Shown here: positions 26,375 to 35,111 of the stretch, piece by piece | Numbering within the stretch: the stretch's first letter is position 1 | How the letters are laid out: each line of letters opens with the position of its first letter | DNA from: Lactobacillus sp. ESL0684 | Lineage (GTDB): Bacteria; Bacillota; Bacilli; Lactobacillales; Lactobacillaceae | Direction: 5' to 3' | Length of the DNA stretch: 64,000 bases | NCBI RefSeq assembly: GCF_029392675.1 | Contig: NZ_CP113941.1 | Coordinates: 1,469,001-1,533,000, forward strand | Made by a program: the position numbers and the translations under genes | Notes under the pieces: generated by a model | Databases searched by the model: none | What the model was told of the DNA's origin: nothing | Seen by the model: the letters and a program-made list of their open reading frames with translations, nothing else

Positions 26375-27184
26375 ATGGGAATTAAATTAATTGCACTCGA
26401 CACCGATGGCACCTTGCTAACGTCAAATAGTAAGATTTTGCCGAGTACTAAAGCTGCAGTTGAGCGTGCGCTTAAGCAAAACATTAAAGTAGTCTTGTGT
26501 TCTGGTCGACCAATTGCAGGGCTAGCTCCCTATCTGACTGAACTAGGAATTACTGGCAGTGACCAGTATGTTGTTACTCTAAACGGTGCAATCTCAATGA
26601 CTACTAATAAACAAATCATTACCAAGGATCTACTTTCTAACCAATTATATCGCAAAATGACCGCATTTAGCTTAGCAAATCAACTTCCATTTAATGTGGT
26701 TGATGAAAATTCTAACATTATCACTGCTGATCATAACATTGACTATGTCGTTTATCTGCAGGCTTATGAAAATACTGCTCCGTTGTACGTCCGTACGCCC
26801 GATGAGTTACCTGCAGACTTTCAAGCAGCTAAAGGATGTTTTGTTGGAACACCTGAACTACTTGACCAATGGGAAGAGGCAATCAAACAGGCATTTAGTT
26901 CCGAATTATATGTTATCCGTTCAGATCCCCACTTTATCGAACTCCTCAATCCTAAGGTCAACAAGGGCAATGGATTGAGCGAATTAAGCCAATCCCTAGG
27001 AATTAAAGCTGATGAAGTAATGGCAATCGGCGACGAACGAAACGATATTCCAATGTTTGATTTTGCTGGAACTAGCGTCTGTATGGGAAATGGCAGCCAA
27101 GCAGCTAAAGAATCGGCAGACTATATTACTGCTACCAATGATGATGATGGTATTAGTCAGGCTTTTGACAAATTTGTATTTTAA
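26375..27184 (+). CDS. Cof-type HAD-IIB family hydrolase
   Basis: A 269-residue HAD phosphatase. Motif I ALDTDGTLL is near residues 7-15 with a Thr after the first Asp, as in some Cof proteins, motif II is CSGRP near 47, and motif IV is AIGDERNDIPMF near 214. The C2B cap lies between. Family members dephosphorylate sugar phosphates, FMN or related metabolites. An AAGGAGA site precedes the ATG. A terminator follows at 27186-27221. Confidence 0.92.
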   Translation: MGIKLIALDTDGTLLTSNSKILPSTKAAVERALKQNIKVVLCSGRPIAGLAPYLTELGITGSDQYVVTLNGAISMTTNKQIITKDLLSNQLYRKMTAFSLANQLPFNVVDENSNIITADHNIDYVVYLQAYENTAPLYVRTPDELPADFQAAKGCFVGTPELLDQWEEAIKQAFSSELYVIRSDPHFIELLNPKVNKGNGLSELSQSLGIKADEVMAIGDERNDIPMFDFAGTSVCMGNGSQAAKESADYITATNDDDGISQAFDKFVF

Positions 27185-27185
27185 T

Positions 27186-27224
27186 TAAAAAAGGGCAGTC
27201 TAGCTAAGATTGTCCTTTTTGTGT
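27186..27224. terminator. Bidirectional terminator between HAD and PgrA-like genes
   Basis: An imperfect stem AAAAAGGGCAGTCT / AGATTGTCCTTTTT with loop AGCTA lies between convergent genes. Confidence 0.85.
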
Positions 27225-27233
27225 TATTTAAAT

Positions 27234-28301
27234 TTACGGCTTAAACCCTTGATTGTACTTTTCACTTTTAACTATATACGTTGGAACACTTATGTAATGT
27301 AAAGAACAAATATTTTCAGTCTGCGAGATACTGAAGCCAAAATAATTATAGTCATCATCATGTAGACTACCCTGGGTATTAAAGAGATCACCCGCATGTT
27401 GCCATTCTTGATAAAGGCTGCGATTATTCCGATCAGCTTCGCCGCTACCAACATAACCAAAAATCATTTGTTTCAATCCAAAATAGATATTTTGCTTCAA
27501 TTGCGCCATTGTCATTATTGGCGACTGATGATAAAAGCCAGCCATATCTTCAACATAATTATCGTTAAGATTTAACCCATTAGCCTGACTAGCACTTACA
27601 ATCCCAGCAACATAATGTCCATTAGCAATCGTTTGTCGATGATCGCTATATTCTTTAGCGATATCTTGCGCGAGTTTTTGCGTGCCCGAACTATTCACCC
27701 ATGGCTTTAAAGCTAAATCTTTTCGCGCATTATTAATTAACCGTAAACTAAATGAAGTTAGCTCAGTTAGTTGAGTTTGCGACACATTAGTTAAGTCAAC
27801 TTGTTCCTGCTCATCCCGCTTATTCTCGCTTTTTTTACCCCTACTAAAGTTATTATCTTGCATTCCCTGCATTGAAGCAGTCACGAAAGCCTTACTTGGC
27901 TTTCCTTGATATGCTTGTAACAATGCCTTTTTAGTATAACCCTTGGGCAATTTTAGTTTAGCTTGCTGATACTTAGCTGCCGGCTTGCTTAGCTTAACAT
28001 CTTTAGCCAAAATCCAATGCGAGTTGTTTCCAATTTTATAGGCAACCAGTTTTTTACGACCGATTTTACCTTTCTTGCTATATGGATAACGATATTTTGC
28101 TAAGGCGTAATAATTAGAGTGTTTGCCTGACAAATGATACAGCCTGACCTTTTGATGATGCTTAACTTTGACATAGCCCTTAACCGTTGCTGCTTGGACA
28201 GCTGGCAGCTCACTAGCTTCCTTAATACCAAATCCCACCAGCATCATGAATCCACTAATTACAGCAATTACCAATTTCTTTTTCTTCATCATTTTCCTCA
28301 A
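27234..28301 (-). CDS. SEC10/PgrA-type surface exclusion domain protein
   Basis: A 355-residue secreted protein. The signal peptide (KKLVIAVISGFMMLVGFGI, cleaved near VQAATV) is followed by a basic SLAP-like wall-binding region at about 40-105. The C-terminal domain at about 175-350 has the PgrA/SEC10 features: SLRLINNARKDLALKPW, NGLNLNDNYVEDMAGFY, FGLKQMIFGYVGSGEADR and HAGDLFNTQGS. In enterococci PgrA-type proteins were linked to surface exclusion in conjugation. In lactobacilli they are common chromosomal surface proteins of unclear role. No LPXTG is present, so attachment is probably through the SLAP region. Confidence 0.85.
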   Translation of the reverse strand: MRKMMKKKKLVIAVISGFMMLVGFGIKEASELPAVQAATVKGYVKVKHHQKVRLYHLSGKHSNYYALAKYRYPYSKKGKIGRKKLVAYKIGNNSHWILAKDVKLSKPAAKYQQAKLKLPKGYTKKALLQAYQGKPSKAFVTASMQGMQDNNFSRGKKSENKRDEQEQVDLTNVSQTQLTELTSFSLRLINNARKDLALKPWVNSSGTQKLAQDIAKEYSDHRQTIANGHYVAGIVSASQANGLNLNDNYVEDMAGFYHQSPIMTMAQLKQNIYFGLKQMIFGYVGSGEADRNNRSLYQEWQHAGDLFNTQGSLHDDDYNYFGFSISQTENICSLHYISVPTYIVKSEKYNQGFKP

Positions 28302-28393
28302 GAATAGCGCCTTAATTCAACAAGCTTACTCGTTATTTTAAAGCCCACCGACTCCAATTGCAATTAAGTGATTTACAAACATTCACTAAATTA

Positions 28394-28432
28394 AAAAACA
28401 AGCACTATTTTTAACTAGCGCTTGTTATTTGG
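28394..28432 (-). terminator. Terminator after the Apf-like gene
   Basis: The stem AACAAGCGCTA / TAGTGCTTGTT, with one mismatch, is followed by TTTTTAA on the minus strand. Confidence 0.85.
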
Positions 28433-28467
28433 GGTATTACATATTTATTTGATTTTAATGTTTTGTT

Positions 28468-29124
28468 TTAGTACCAACCATTTGCTTGCCAAAAGGCTTT
28501 AGCAGCTGCCCATGAACCATAGCGACTTGAAACATAATTATCAGCTACGCGCTCTTGGTTAGCAGCTGAATAGTCACCATTAAGGTATGAAGCAGAAAGT
28601 TGATATTTGCCAATGTATTGGCCATTTTGTGCACTGTATGAGCCACCTGATTCCCGATTAGCAATCCAAGCCTTAGCGCTGGAATCCGAATCAGTAGTAG
28701 TTGCTACATAGCTTTGAGTAGTAGAATTCGAGGTCGTATCTACTGTATTTTCACTAGTTGCAGCACTTGTTTGCTCTGATTGAGCCGAATCTGCAGGTGT
28801 ATTACCTGGATTAACAAACTTAGCTCTAACCCATTGATTCTTACCCAAGTCATACCACTTTTCGCCATTAGCATCATAAGCGGTTTTAATGACTTTCCAA
28901 GAAGAATTACTTGGTAAAACTTGTCCAGTAGCTACAGGATTATCATAACTATTCCAAACATTTATTGAATTGCCATCAACATAATTCACGGTTACAACTG
29001 TAGCATCATTCTCAACTGTGGCAGCTTGAACCGTATCAGCTTTGGTACTGTTCATTAACGCTACACTTGAAATTGACAAGGCCGCTACTGCTGCCGACTT
29101 AACTAAGATGGATTTTACCTTCAA
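28468..29124 (-). CDS. apf: Aggregation-promoting factor-like surface protein
   Basis: A 218-residue secreted protein of the Apf type, linked in lactobacilli to aggregation, adhesion and cell shape. A signal peptide (SAAVAALSISSVALMNSTKA) is followed by an SH3-like region near 40-105 and a Ser/Thr/Gln-rich linker. The C-terminal transglycosylase-like domain (AWIANRESGGSYSAQNGQYI through the terminal AFWQANGWY) includes the Glu in RESGG, which would be catalytic. The start codon is TTG (TTGAAGG) or the adjacent in-frame codon, with AAGGAG upstream. The 5' leader carries a stem-loop. Confidence 0.87.
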   Translation of the reverse strand: MKVKSILVKSAAVAALSISSVALMNSTKADTVQAATVENDATVVTVNYVDGNSINVWNSYDNPVATGQVLPSNSSWKVIKTAYDANGEKWYDLGKNQWVRAKFVNPGNTPADSAQSEQTSAATSENTVDTTSNSTTQSYVATTTDSDSSAKAWIANRESGGSYSAQNGQYIGKYQLSASYLNGDYSAANQERVADNYVSSRYGSWAAAKAFWQANGWY

Positions 29125-29240
29125 AAAATTATCTCCTTAATAAAAAAATTCTATATCTATTCCTTTCTCAAATTAATTATTGTAAAACGATACTAATTAA
29201 TTTGATTGTTTATATAGTACAGTGCTAACGTGTCAGAAGC
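29125..29240 (-). promoter_or_regulatory. Promoter and 5' stem-loop of the apf-like gene
   Basis: On the minus strand CTGACA (29231-29236), 16 bp, TATAAA (29209-29214) form a promoter with a start near 29202. The transcript then begins with a perfect 11-bp stem CAAATTAATTA / TAATTAATTTG (29169-29204), which may stabilise the mRNA. In the remaining gap to 29470 I see nothing recognisable. Confidence 0.6.
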
Positions 29241-29513
29241 ATAACAGAACTATCACTCAACCTTTAAAAAAAGGTTACCTAAGAACTGTTTTCTGTAACA
29301 TTTGTAATATATTTCAAACTGCCATTTGTCAGTGCGAAAATGGCTTAAGCATTACCCTTCAGTTAGTACTTGCTACTAGCAAGAAAGCCATTACGTAGCT
29401 GCTTAACCGTTGTATTAAAAAGATTATTTGCAACATAAATGCAAAAATACTATTCTTGCTTAAGTTAAAAGTGCTATAGTTAACATAGATTTTTTTAAAG
29501 AAAGGAACAAATT

Positions 29514-29630
29514 ATGACTAAATATACCGTTACCTTGGAAGAAGCAGATCTTCAAATGATTAAAGATTGTCATTCAAAAAATCCATCAATCATGCAAGCA
29601 ATGAATGATGCCAAGAAATGTGCAGAATAA
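29514..29630 (+). CDS. Small 38-residue protein of unknown function
   Basis: A short gene missed by length-limited callers, with protein MTKYTVTLEEADLQMIKDCH followed by SKNPSIMQAMNDAKKCAE. It has AAAGGAAC as a ribosome site, a likely promoter (TTGCTT, 17 bp, TATAGT just upstream) and its own terminator at 29640-29668, so it is a complete transcription unit. It is soluble and weakly charged, has two Cys and no membrane segment. I do not recognise the family. Confidence 0.7.
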   Translation: MTKYTVTLEEADLQMIKDCHSKNPSIMQAMNDAKKCAE

Positions 29631-29639
29631 TTTCTAGTT

Positions 29640-29670
29640 GAGCTGTCTTAGTGATAAGGCAGTTTTTTTA
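29640..29670 (+). terminator. Terminator of the 38-residue gene
   Basis: The stem AGCTGTCTTA / TAAGGCAGTT with loop GTGA is followed by TTTTTT. Confidence 0.85.
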
Positions 29671-29758
29671 TTATAGAGTTTATTTGCACCAAGCAGATAA
29701 CTATGGTAAAAAGGATAAAATGATAATTCATTAATACTAATAACAGAGGTACCCCAAA

Positions 29759-30343
29759 TTGGATACACTAATCGTCTATTGTCACCCTTATGAAAAAAGT
29801 TTTAATCATGCAATCTTGACTAAGGTTACGGTTGCCTTAACTAACCAAAAACGAAACTACCAAATAATTGACTTATATAATGAAGGATTTAATCCGATTT
29901 ATGACCAAGAAGAATTACGCTTGTTCCACGAAGGTGGTACTCATGACCCACTGGTCAAAAAATATTTGGCTTTAATCCAAACTGCTTCAACCGTAATTTT
30001 CATTACGCCACTTTGGTGGAATAGTATTCCTGCTATGCTTAAAGGCTTTATCGATAAAGTAATGAAAGAAGGAGAAGGACTTTCACATACTGTCAGCTCT
30101 ACTGGAATTCATGGTAAGCTGAATAACGTCAAACATACTTACGTATTGACAACGTCAACCTCTCCAAAATTTTATTTACGTTTTTTTGCTGGAAACGCCA
30201 TTAAAAAAGTATTCATCAATCAGACTTTGCGCCAATTAGGGATGCGCGGGCGTCACTGGCTACACTTTGGCAAAATCACTAATTCAAGTTACGCCAGACG
30301 TAAACAGTATTTAGATAAGATTGAAGGCTATCGGTTTAAATAA
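29759..30343 (+). CDS. NAD(P)H-dependent oxidoreductase (flavodoxin-like fold)
   Basis: A 194-residue protein of the NAD(P)H quinone/flavin reductase family with a flavodoxin-like fold. The N-terminal phosphate-binding stretch (LIVYCHPYEKSFNHAIL), the TPLWWNSIPAMLKGFIDKV segment near residue 84, and YVLTTSTSP near 122 match FMN-binding members such as modulators of drug activity. It starts at TTG (29759) with AGAGG 9 nt upstream. No closer ATG fits. Confidence 0.88.
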   Translation: MDTLIVYCHPYEKSFNHAILTKVTVALTNQKRNYQIIDLYNEGFNPIYDQEELRLFHEGGTHDPLVKKYLALIQTASTVIFITPLWWNSIPAMLKGFIDKVMKEGEGLSHTVSSTGIHGKLNNVKHTYVLTTSTSPKFYLRFFAGNAIKKVFINQTLRQLGMRGRHWLHFGKITNSSYARRKQYLDKIEGYRFK

Positions 30344-30474
30344 AAATTCTAGACTTTCTTTTGTTCAATTAACAACACTAAAACTAGCAACTAATTTTCC
30401 AACTAGCATCGGTAGAATCATATTTTTGCAACAGAAACAGTAAAAGTCAGATGATCGCCAAACATAATAACACA

Positions 30475-30513
30475 AAAAAGCTTTGCAATTCTAAATAATT
30501 ACAAAGCTTTTTA
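30475..30513 (-). terminator. Terminator of the man-PTS/SIS operon
   Basis: The stem AAAAAGCTTTG / CAAAGCTTTTT with partially paired AT-rich interior ends the minus-strand operon. Confidence 0.88.
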
Positions 30514-30532
30514 TTAGATAAACCTCTTATTG

Positions 30533-31630
30533 CTAAGCTTCCATATGCCCAGAAATCGATTTATCGGTTACAGGACTAACACTTGTATCAATTCCAACTT
30601 TTTCACATAATTTTGCCGATAAAACTTGGAACGGAACCACATAAAATATTGGCGATAAAATATCACTAGTCTTAACACTAAACTTCAAATCTCTGTCAGT
30701 AACAGGAAAATCTTCTGCAGAAATCACAAAAACATGTTCACCATATGCTCTACGATAATATGCAGCAACATCAACCATTCTATCAAACTCAGCACCAGCG
30801 TTACCACCAATCAAGAAGATATAGTTATTCTTGTCGTAGGCACGTAATGGCCCATGCAGTTGTTCTTCTTGTTCATAGGCTGAACTTTGACGTCCAAAAG
30901 TTTCAAAGAACTTCAACCTTGCTTCTTGAGCGGTTGGATAATTATACCCAAATCCTGCAATTGAAGACTTATCCATTTTAACTAGTTCATCTTGATGTTT
31001 TTCAAACCAGGCTGTACTTTCCTTGACTACAGTTGGGAAATCCTCAACTAATTTTTGTGCATCATCAAGCAACTTTTGATATTTATTTTGACCAATTAAA
31101 TCTTCTTTATGTGCAATTTCAACTGCTAACAAATAAAATTGCAATAAAGTTTCTGTATAACCGCGAGTTTCAGGGCCTACTTGTTCTTCTTCACAAACTA
31201 AATGGATATAGTGATCAGCAATCTTAGTAATAGCAGATCCCAGTTGTTCAGAAATTCCAACAGTAGCATAGCCTAATTCTTGTGCATGTTTCAATGCATC
31301 ACACGTTGAATAACTATCCCCATGTTGTGATAATCCAACAACTAAAATTTGGTCATCCCTAAATACACTGCTTGGATTAATACTTTCAGAATAAGTGAAG
31401 ACATTAGGCTCAATTGCCACACCTTCAACTTTTAGCAGTTTAACAAACATATTTCGAACTACCCGCATCGCATTATAAGATGTTCCAGAACCTGTAAAGA
31501 TCACTTTCTTGAAATCATTCTTTAGCCAGAAATCAATAAATTCCTTACCATAATCATTTCGTTCATCAAAGGCTCTTTGTAACACCCTTGCAGTATCCTC
31601 AACATGGCCCATCATTGTAAGTTTTGTCAT
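30533..31630 (-). CDS. SIS-domain sugar-phosphate isomerase/deglycase-like enzyme
   Basis: A 365-residue protein with two SIS domains (about 25-165 and 200-335), as in GlmS C-terminal, AgaS and FrlB/GfrF-type enzymes. The sugar-phosphate loop is FTGSGTSYNAMRVVRNMF near residue 45, and GLSQHGDSYSTCDALKHA is near 102. A PTS-phosphorylated amino sugar or fructosamine is a plausible substrate, because it closes an operon with complete EIIA-IIB-IIC-IID genes. Deaminase/isomerase and fructosamine-6-phosphate deglycase are the main alternatives; no glutaminase domain is present. Confidence 0.82.
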   Translation of the reverse strand: MTKLTMMGHVEDTARVLQRAFDERNDYGKEFIDFWLKNDFKKVIFTGSGTSYNAMRVVRNMFVKLLKVEGVAIEPNVFTYSESINPSSVFRDDQILVVGLSQHGDSYSTCDALKHAQELGYATVGISEQLGSAITKIADHYIHLVCEEEQVGPETRGYTETLLQFYLLAVEIAHKEDLIGQNKYQKLLDDAQKLVEDFPTVVKESTAWFEKHQDELVKMDKSSIAGFGYNYPTAQEARLKFFETFGRQSSAYEQEEQLHGPLRAYDKNNYIFLIGGNAGAEFDRMVDVAAYYRRAYGEHVFVISAEDFPVTDRDLKFSVKTSDILSPIFYVVPFQVLSAKLCEKVGIDTSVSPVTDKSISGHMEA

Positions 31631-31631
31631 T

Positions 31632-32273
31632 TTAAAAATCCTCCATTTTTTCTAATTTTATGTTATTTTTAGCTAGTTCTTGCATTCTAGTAAGATATTT
31701 TTCGGCTTGTTGTTCATTACCCAATTGCTCAGCTACCAAGTTTAAACGTTGATAGATTATTAATTTTTGTTCAGGCTGATCAGTCGACTTAAGCTGTTCT
31801 TCTAATTGAGTAATTAATTGTTCACTAGGTGCTAAATATACCTGATGCAGTATATTAATTTCCGACTTTACTTCAGACAATTCACAATTATCTAAAATAA
31901 AAACTTCTAATTGCTCTACCATCGCCAGATCCTTATTTTCAAGAAAATATAGGTATGAACGCATTAAATAAATCAAAGTATCTTTGTCTTTAACAAGATT
32001 TACCGGTTGATCAACTAGTTGCAATACTACTTTGTTAATCCCTTTTCGATCCTCATAAGCCAAATAGTAATCTAAAGTTAGCAATAGTCTGGTTCTTTTT
32101 GACAAACAAATAGTTGTAATAGGCGACTTAAGCAAATTAAAATATGATTTTTGATCTCCACTTTTTTCGTACTTTAACAGTTTAGTCGTTAATTTTTTAT
32201 TTAATTGTGATTGCGCTAGCCAACTTAAAAATACTGCACCGAACAATAAAATTACAATAATTACTGGTTGCAT
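31632..32273 (-). CDS. Membrane-anchored TPR-like protein of unknown function
   Basis: A 213-residue protein with one N-terminal membrane helix (VIIVILLFGAVFLSWLA) followed by a soluble alpha-helical region with repeat-like helices (YLAYEDRKGINKVVLQL, LIIYQRLNLVAEQLG, QQAEKYLTRMQEL) suggesting TPR-type solenoid packing. I do not recognise a family. It lies 3 bp after the EIID gene and 1 bp before the SIS gene, so it is part of the PTS operon and may help assemble or regulate the membrane complex. No catalytic motif is visible. Confidence 0.7.
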   Translation of the reverse strand: MQPVIIVILLFGAVFLSWLAQSQLNKKLTTKLLKYEKSGDQKSYFNLLKSPITTICLSKRTRLLLTLDYYLAYEDRKGINKVVLQLVDQPVNLVKDKDTLIYLMRSYLYFLENKDLAMVEQLEVFILDNCELSEVKSEINILHQVYLAPSEQLITQLEEQLKSTDQPEQKLIIYQRLNLVAEQLGNEQQAEKYLTRMQELAKNNIKLEKMEDF

Positions 32274-32276
32274 AAA

Positions 32277-33110
32277 CTATAACAAACCAACAGCTACAGC
32301 TAATATGCCTAAAATAATCAAACCAATCAAAATAACTGTTCCGTTCACCTTTTTCTGCAACAAGCCATAACAACCAAATGTTAACAATAGAGGTAATAAA
32401 TCAGGCAATAATGAATCCAGTGTCTCTTGAACTTTGATCTTGGTACCACCAAATTTCAGTACCATCGGCACCTTGATAATCACCATCGACGCTATCATTG
32501 CACCAATAACCACCAAGCCCAATATCTTAGCTGCTTCAGTCAACTTTTCTAGAGTCCCGTCTTCACTGGCTTTAGCCAAAAATTTATTTCCACCTTCATA
32601 TGACAATTTAAAGCCAAACCAACGCAGCAATTCACTAGGAATCACGTTAATCAAGAAATATAAAATTGGTCCTAGAATACTGCCTTTAACAGCTAGTGGG
32701 GCCCCAATACCAACACCAATAACTCGCAGTGTTCCCCAAAACATGGAGTCACCGATACCAGCTAAGGGACCCATTAATGCAGATTTAACCGAATTAATAG
32801 AACTTGCATCAAAATCTTCAGAATTAGCATTTTGCTCTTCCATTGCACAACTAATTCCAAGAATCATCGGTGAAACAGAAGCTGAACAGTTAAAGAACTC
32901 TAAATGACGCTGGTAACCCTTTTGTAATTGTTCCTCATCATCACCGTACAAGCGTTTTAAAACAGGAGTCATTGACCAAGCATAGCCTAAAGCCATTTGC
33001 CTTTCATAATTAAATGAGCCTAACAATTGATAGTGGCGCCACATAACACTGCGCAAATCTTTTTTAGTCAGCTTTTTCTTTGATTTTTGCTCCGATACTG
33101 CATTATCCAT
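32277..33110 (-). CDS. PTS mannose-family EIID component
   Basis: A 277-residue EIID membrane subunit of the mannose/fructose/sorbose PTS family. The N-terminal segment (KLTKKDLRSVMWRHYQLLGSFNYERQ) and MALGYAWSMTPVLKRLYG are family hallmarks, followed by PLAGIGDSMFWGTLRVIG near 135 and C-terminal membrane helices. It forms the translocation complex with EIIC. Its start overlaps the EIIC stop by one base. Confidence 0.95.
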   Translation of the reverse strand: MDNAVSEQKSKKKLTKKDLRSVMWRHYQLLGSFNYERQMALGYAWSMTPVLKRLYGDDEEQLQKGYQRHLEFFNCSASVSPMILGISCAMEEQNANSEDFDASSINSVKSALMGPLAGIGDSMFWGTLRVIGVGIGAPLAVKGSILGPILYFLINVIPSELLRWFGFKLSYEGGNKFLAKASEDGTLEKLTEAAKILGLVVIGAMIASMVIIKVPMVLKFGGTKIKVQETLDSLLPDLLPLLLTFGCYGLLQKKVNGTVILIGLIILGILAVAVGLL

Positions 33111-33859
33111 TATAGTAACTCTCCTTCGTCATTATTTGCTTGCGGCTTAAATTGATAGTAAACATATGCGATTATAAAGCCAAACATGGCGATGCCAATC
33201 ATTGGAACTTTCAAGAATGCAACTAATGCAAAACCTAAAAATAAAAATGGTGCATATTTTTTGTCATAAGTTAACTGCATTAGCATGGCAATCCCTAAAG
33301 CAGGTAACAAGTTCCCTGATTGGGCCAAACCGTCCTGAATTACCTTTGGAATAGATTTCACTATCAGTTTAATTACTGGCGTACCAACTAAAAAGCCAAC
33401 TAATATTGGGACGAACTTGGCCAAAAAGAACATGGCTACTCCGCCCCATTCTCCTATTGCAATTCCTTTCCAATTTTTCTTTTCTATTTGCCTATCAGCA
33501 TAATGAGTAAATACAGTATTAAAACTGCCAATAGCAATTTGAATAATCTGCGCAATTAAAGCAATTGGAACTGCCAATGTTAACGTTGTTTGCCAATTAG
33601 CTCCAGTTTTTATCGCTAAAGCCGTAGCCAATGCAGAACCAACGACCACATCAGGTGGTGTGGTCGTGCCAATACCAACTAAGCCCATCCAAACGAGTTC
33701 CAATTGTCCTCCTAGAACCAGTCCAGTATTGAAGTCGCCCATTACTAATCCAACCAATGGACCAATAATTATTGGACGATCTAGCATGTGCTGCCCACCA
33801 ATTCGACTTTCCATATAGGCTAATCCACCGATTAGCGCAACTAAGATTCCTTGTAACAT
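33110..33859 (-). CDS. PTS mannose-family EIIC component
   Basis: A 249-residue polytopic membrane EIIC of the mannose family. It has the N-terminal ALIGGLAYMESRIGGQHML and LGGQLELVWMGLVGIGTTTPPDVVVGSALATA segments, typical of substrate-recognising EIIC subunits, and about seven hydrophobic segments. The start ATG overlaps nothing; 23 bp separate it from EIIB. Confidence 0.95.
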   Translation of the reverse strand: MLQGILVALIGGLAYMESRIGGQHMLDRPIIIGPLVGLVMGDFNTGLVLGGQLELVWMGLVGIGTTTPPDVVVGSALATALAIKTGANWQTTLTLAVPIALIAQIIQIAIGSFNTVFTHYADRQIEKKNWKGIAIGEWGGVAMFFLAKFVPILVGFLVGTPVIKLIVKSIPKVIQDGLAQSGNLLPALGIAMLMQLTYDKKYAPFLFLGFALVAFLKVPMIGIAMFGFIIAYVYYQFKPQANNDEGELL

Positions 33860-33882
33860 TTACATTACTCCTTTCATCTAAA

Positions 33883-34371
33883 TTATTTATTAAAAGCTTT
33901 TTTAATTCCTGAAAAGTTCAATTTTTCAGTTGTGGGATTCACCTGAGCAAAAACTTCAACACCTTGCTGATCTAGCTTTTGTGCACATGCAAATTCGTCT
34001 TCAGTCATTTTTACCTGTGGTAATACTGCAACAGCATCTTGATAATGAATACCGGCTGTACCTACATTGACATTTTTAAGTCCTTCAACACTTTCCTTTA
34101 GAGTCAATGCATCACGAACATTTTCTGTAACAACAAAAATCTTCTTATTAGCATACTTTGGATTATTTAAAATCGCTATTGCTGATTTCAAATCCTTAAT
34201 TCCTAAAGTGACACCTGCTGGTTTAGCCAACTTCATCGTCATCTTTGACATGGCATCATTAGCTGCATGATCATTGGCAACCAATAAAATGTCAGGATGC
34301 AGCTGATTGGTCCAAGACACAGCCACCAAACCATGAACCAATCGATCATCTGCTCTTACTAAACTAATCAT
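33883..34371 (-). CDS. PTS mannose-family EIIB component
   Basis: A 162-residue cytoplasmic phosphocarrier. The phosphorylated histidine is His13 in RADDRLVHGLVAVSW, the invariant EIIB motif. The rest (ILLVANDHAANDAMSKMTMK, then LKNVNVGTAGIH) follows the family. It passes phosphate from EIIA to the incoming sugar. It overlaps the EIIA gene by 8 bp, implying coupling. Confidence 0.95.
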   Translation of the reverse strand: MISLVRADDRLVHGLVAVSWTNQLHPDILLVANDHAANDAMSKMTMKLAKPAGVTLGIKDLKSAIAILNNPKYANKKIFVVTENVRDALTLKESVEGLKNVNVGTAGIHYQDAVAVLPQVKMTEDEFACAQKLDQQGVEVFAQVNPTTEKLNFSGIKKAFNK

Positions 34372-34771
34372 CTAAGTCATCTTCTTTCAATAAATCGTTA
34401 ATATAGACAATTTGCTGTCTTGATTGTTTAACTGCAGCATTAATTTCTTTATCAGTTAGGCTTTCCTTACCCGACATTACTAGTTCTAAAACCAGAGAAA
34501 GATTAATACCACTAATAACTTTACAATCAAACTTTTTAATTAAAGCTAGTGCTTCTTTATTAACGCTACCTCCAGGTAAATCAGTCAAAATAATTATCTG
34601 GTTACCCTTTAAATCAATTATTTTTTCTTTTAACTGGTCGGTAAACGGTTTTTGTCCGTCTACATAAGCATTTATATAGTGCACATTGGTGAGTGCATCA
34701 TTAAAAAAACTGATTGACTTATGATAACCTTCCGCTAAATAACTATGAGTAGCTATAATGTATTCGCTCAT
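34364..34771 (-). CDS. PTS mannose-family EIIA component
   Basis: A 135-residue EIIA. The phosphorylated His9 lies in YIIATHSYLAEG, and ILTDLPGGSVNKEAL near residue 62 is the conserved strand-loop of the family. It is the first gene of the operon EIIA-IIB-IIC-IID-TPR-SIS and takes phosphate from HPr. It lies behind a promoter containing a GntR-type operator. Confidence 0.94.
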   Translation of the reverse strand: MSEYIIATHSYLAEGYHKSISFFNDALTNVHYINAYVDGQKPFTDQLKEKIIDLKGNQIIILTDLPGGSVNKEALALIKKFDCKVISGINLSLVLELVMSGKESLTDKEINAAVKQSRQQIVYINDLLKEDDLDD

Positions 34772-34873
34772 TTGCTCACTTCCTTTAAATCAATGTCAAA
34801 ATTCCGTGTCATTTAAAAATTATTCTGTTCCACGCGTCCTTAAAATGTTAGCGTGAACATTAAATTTAAATAA

Positions 34874-34902
34874 ATTTTACTCTATGTATATACATTTTGC
34901 AA
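34874..34902 (-). promoter_or_regulatory. Promoter of the PTS operon with internal GntR-type operator
   Basis: On the minus strand TTGCAA (34897-34902), a 17-bp spacer and TAAAAT (34874-34879) form a strong promoter. The palindrome TGTATATACA (34885-34894) sits in the spacer, so bound repressor would block polymerase. A second GTATATAC is at 34991-34998 near the divergent regulator gene. HutC/UTRA regulators typically bind such GT-TATAC palindromes. The rest of the 340-bp gap is AT-rich. Confidence 0.75.
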
Positions 34903-35111
34903 CGATTTTTATAAAAATATCTGCTATTTTTATTTATATATCGGTGACTATTAATACGAAGCAATGTGTCTTTTGTCTTTTATATTTGTGGTATATACAT
35001 TTATCAGTAATATTTATATTCCCTCAGAATTTATTTTTGACTTAAGGTATAATTATCTAAAATGGTGATTTCTAATAGAAAATGACAAAGTATATAAAAT
35101 AAGAGAATGCA

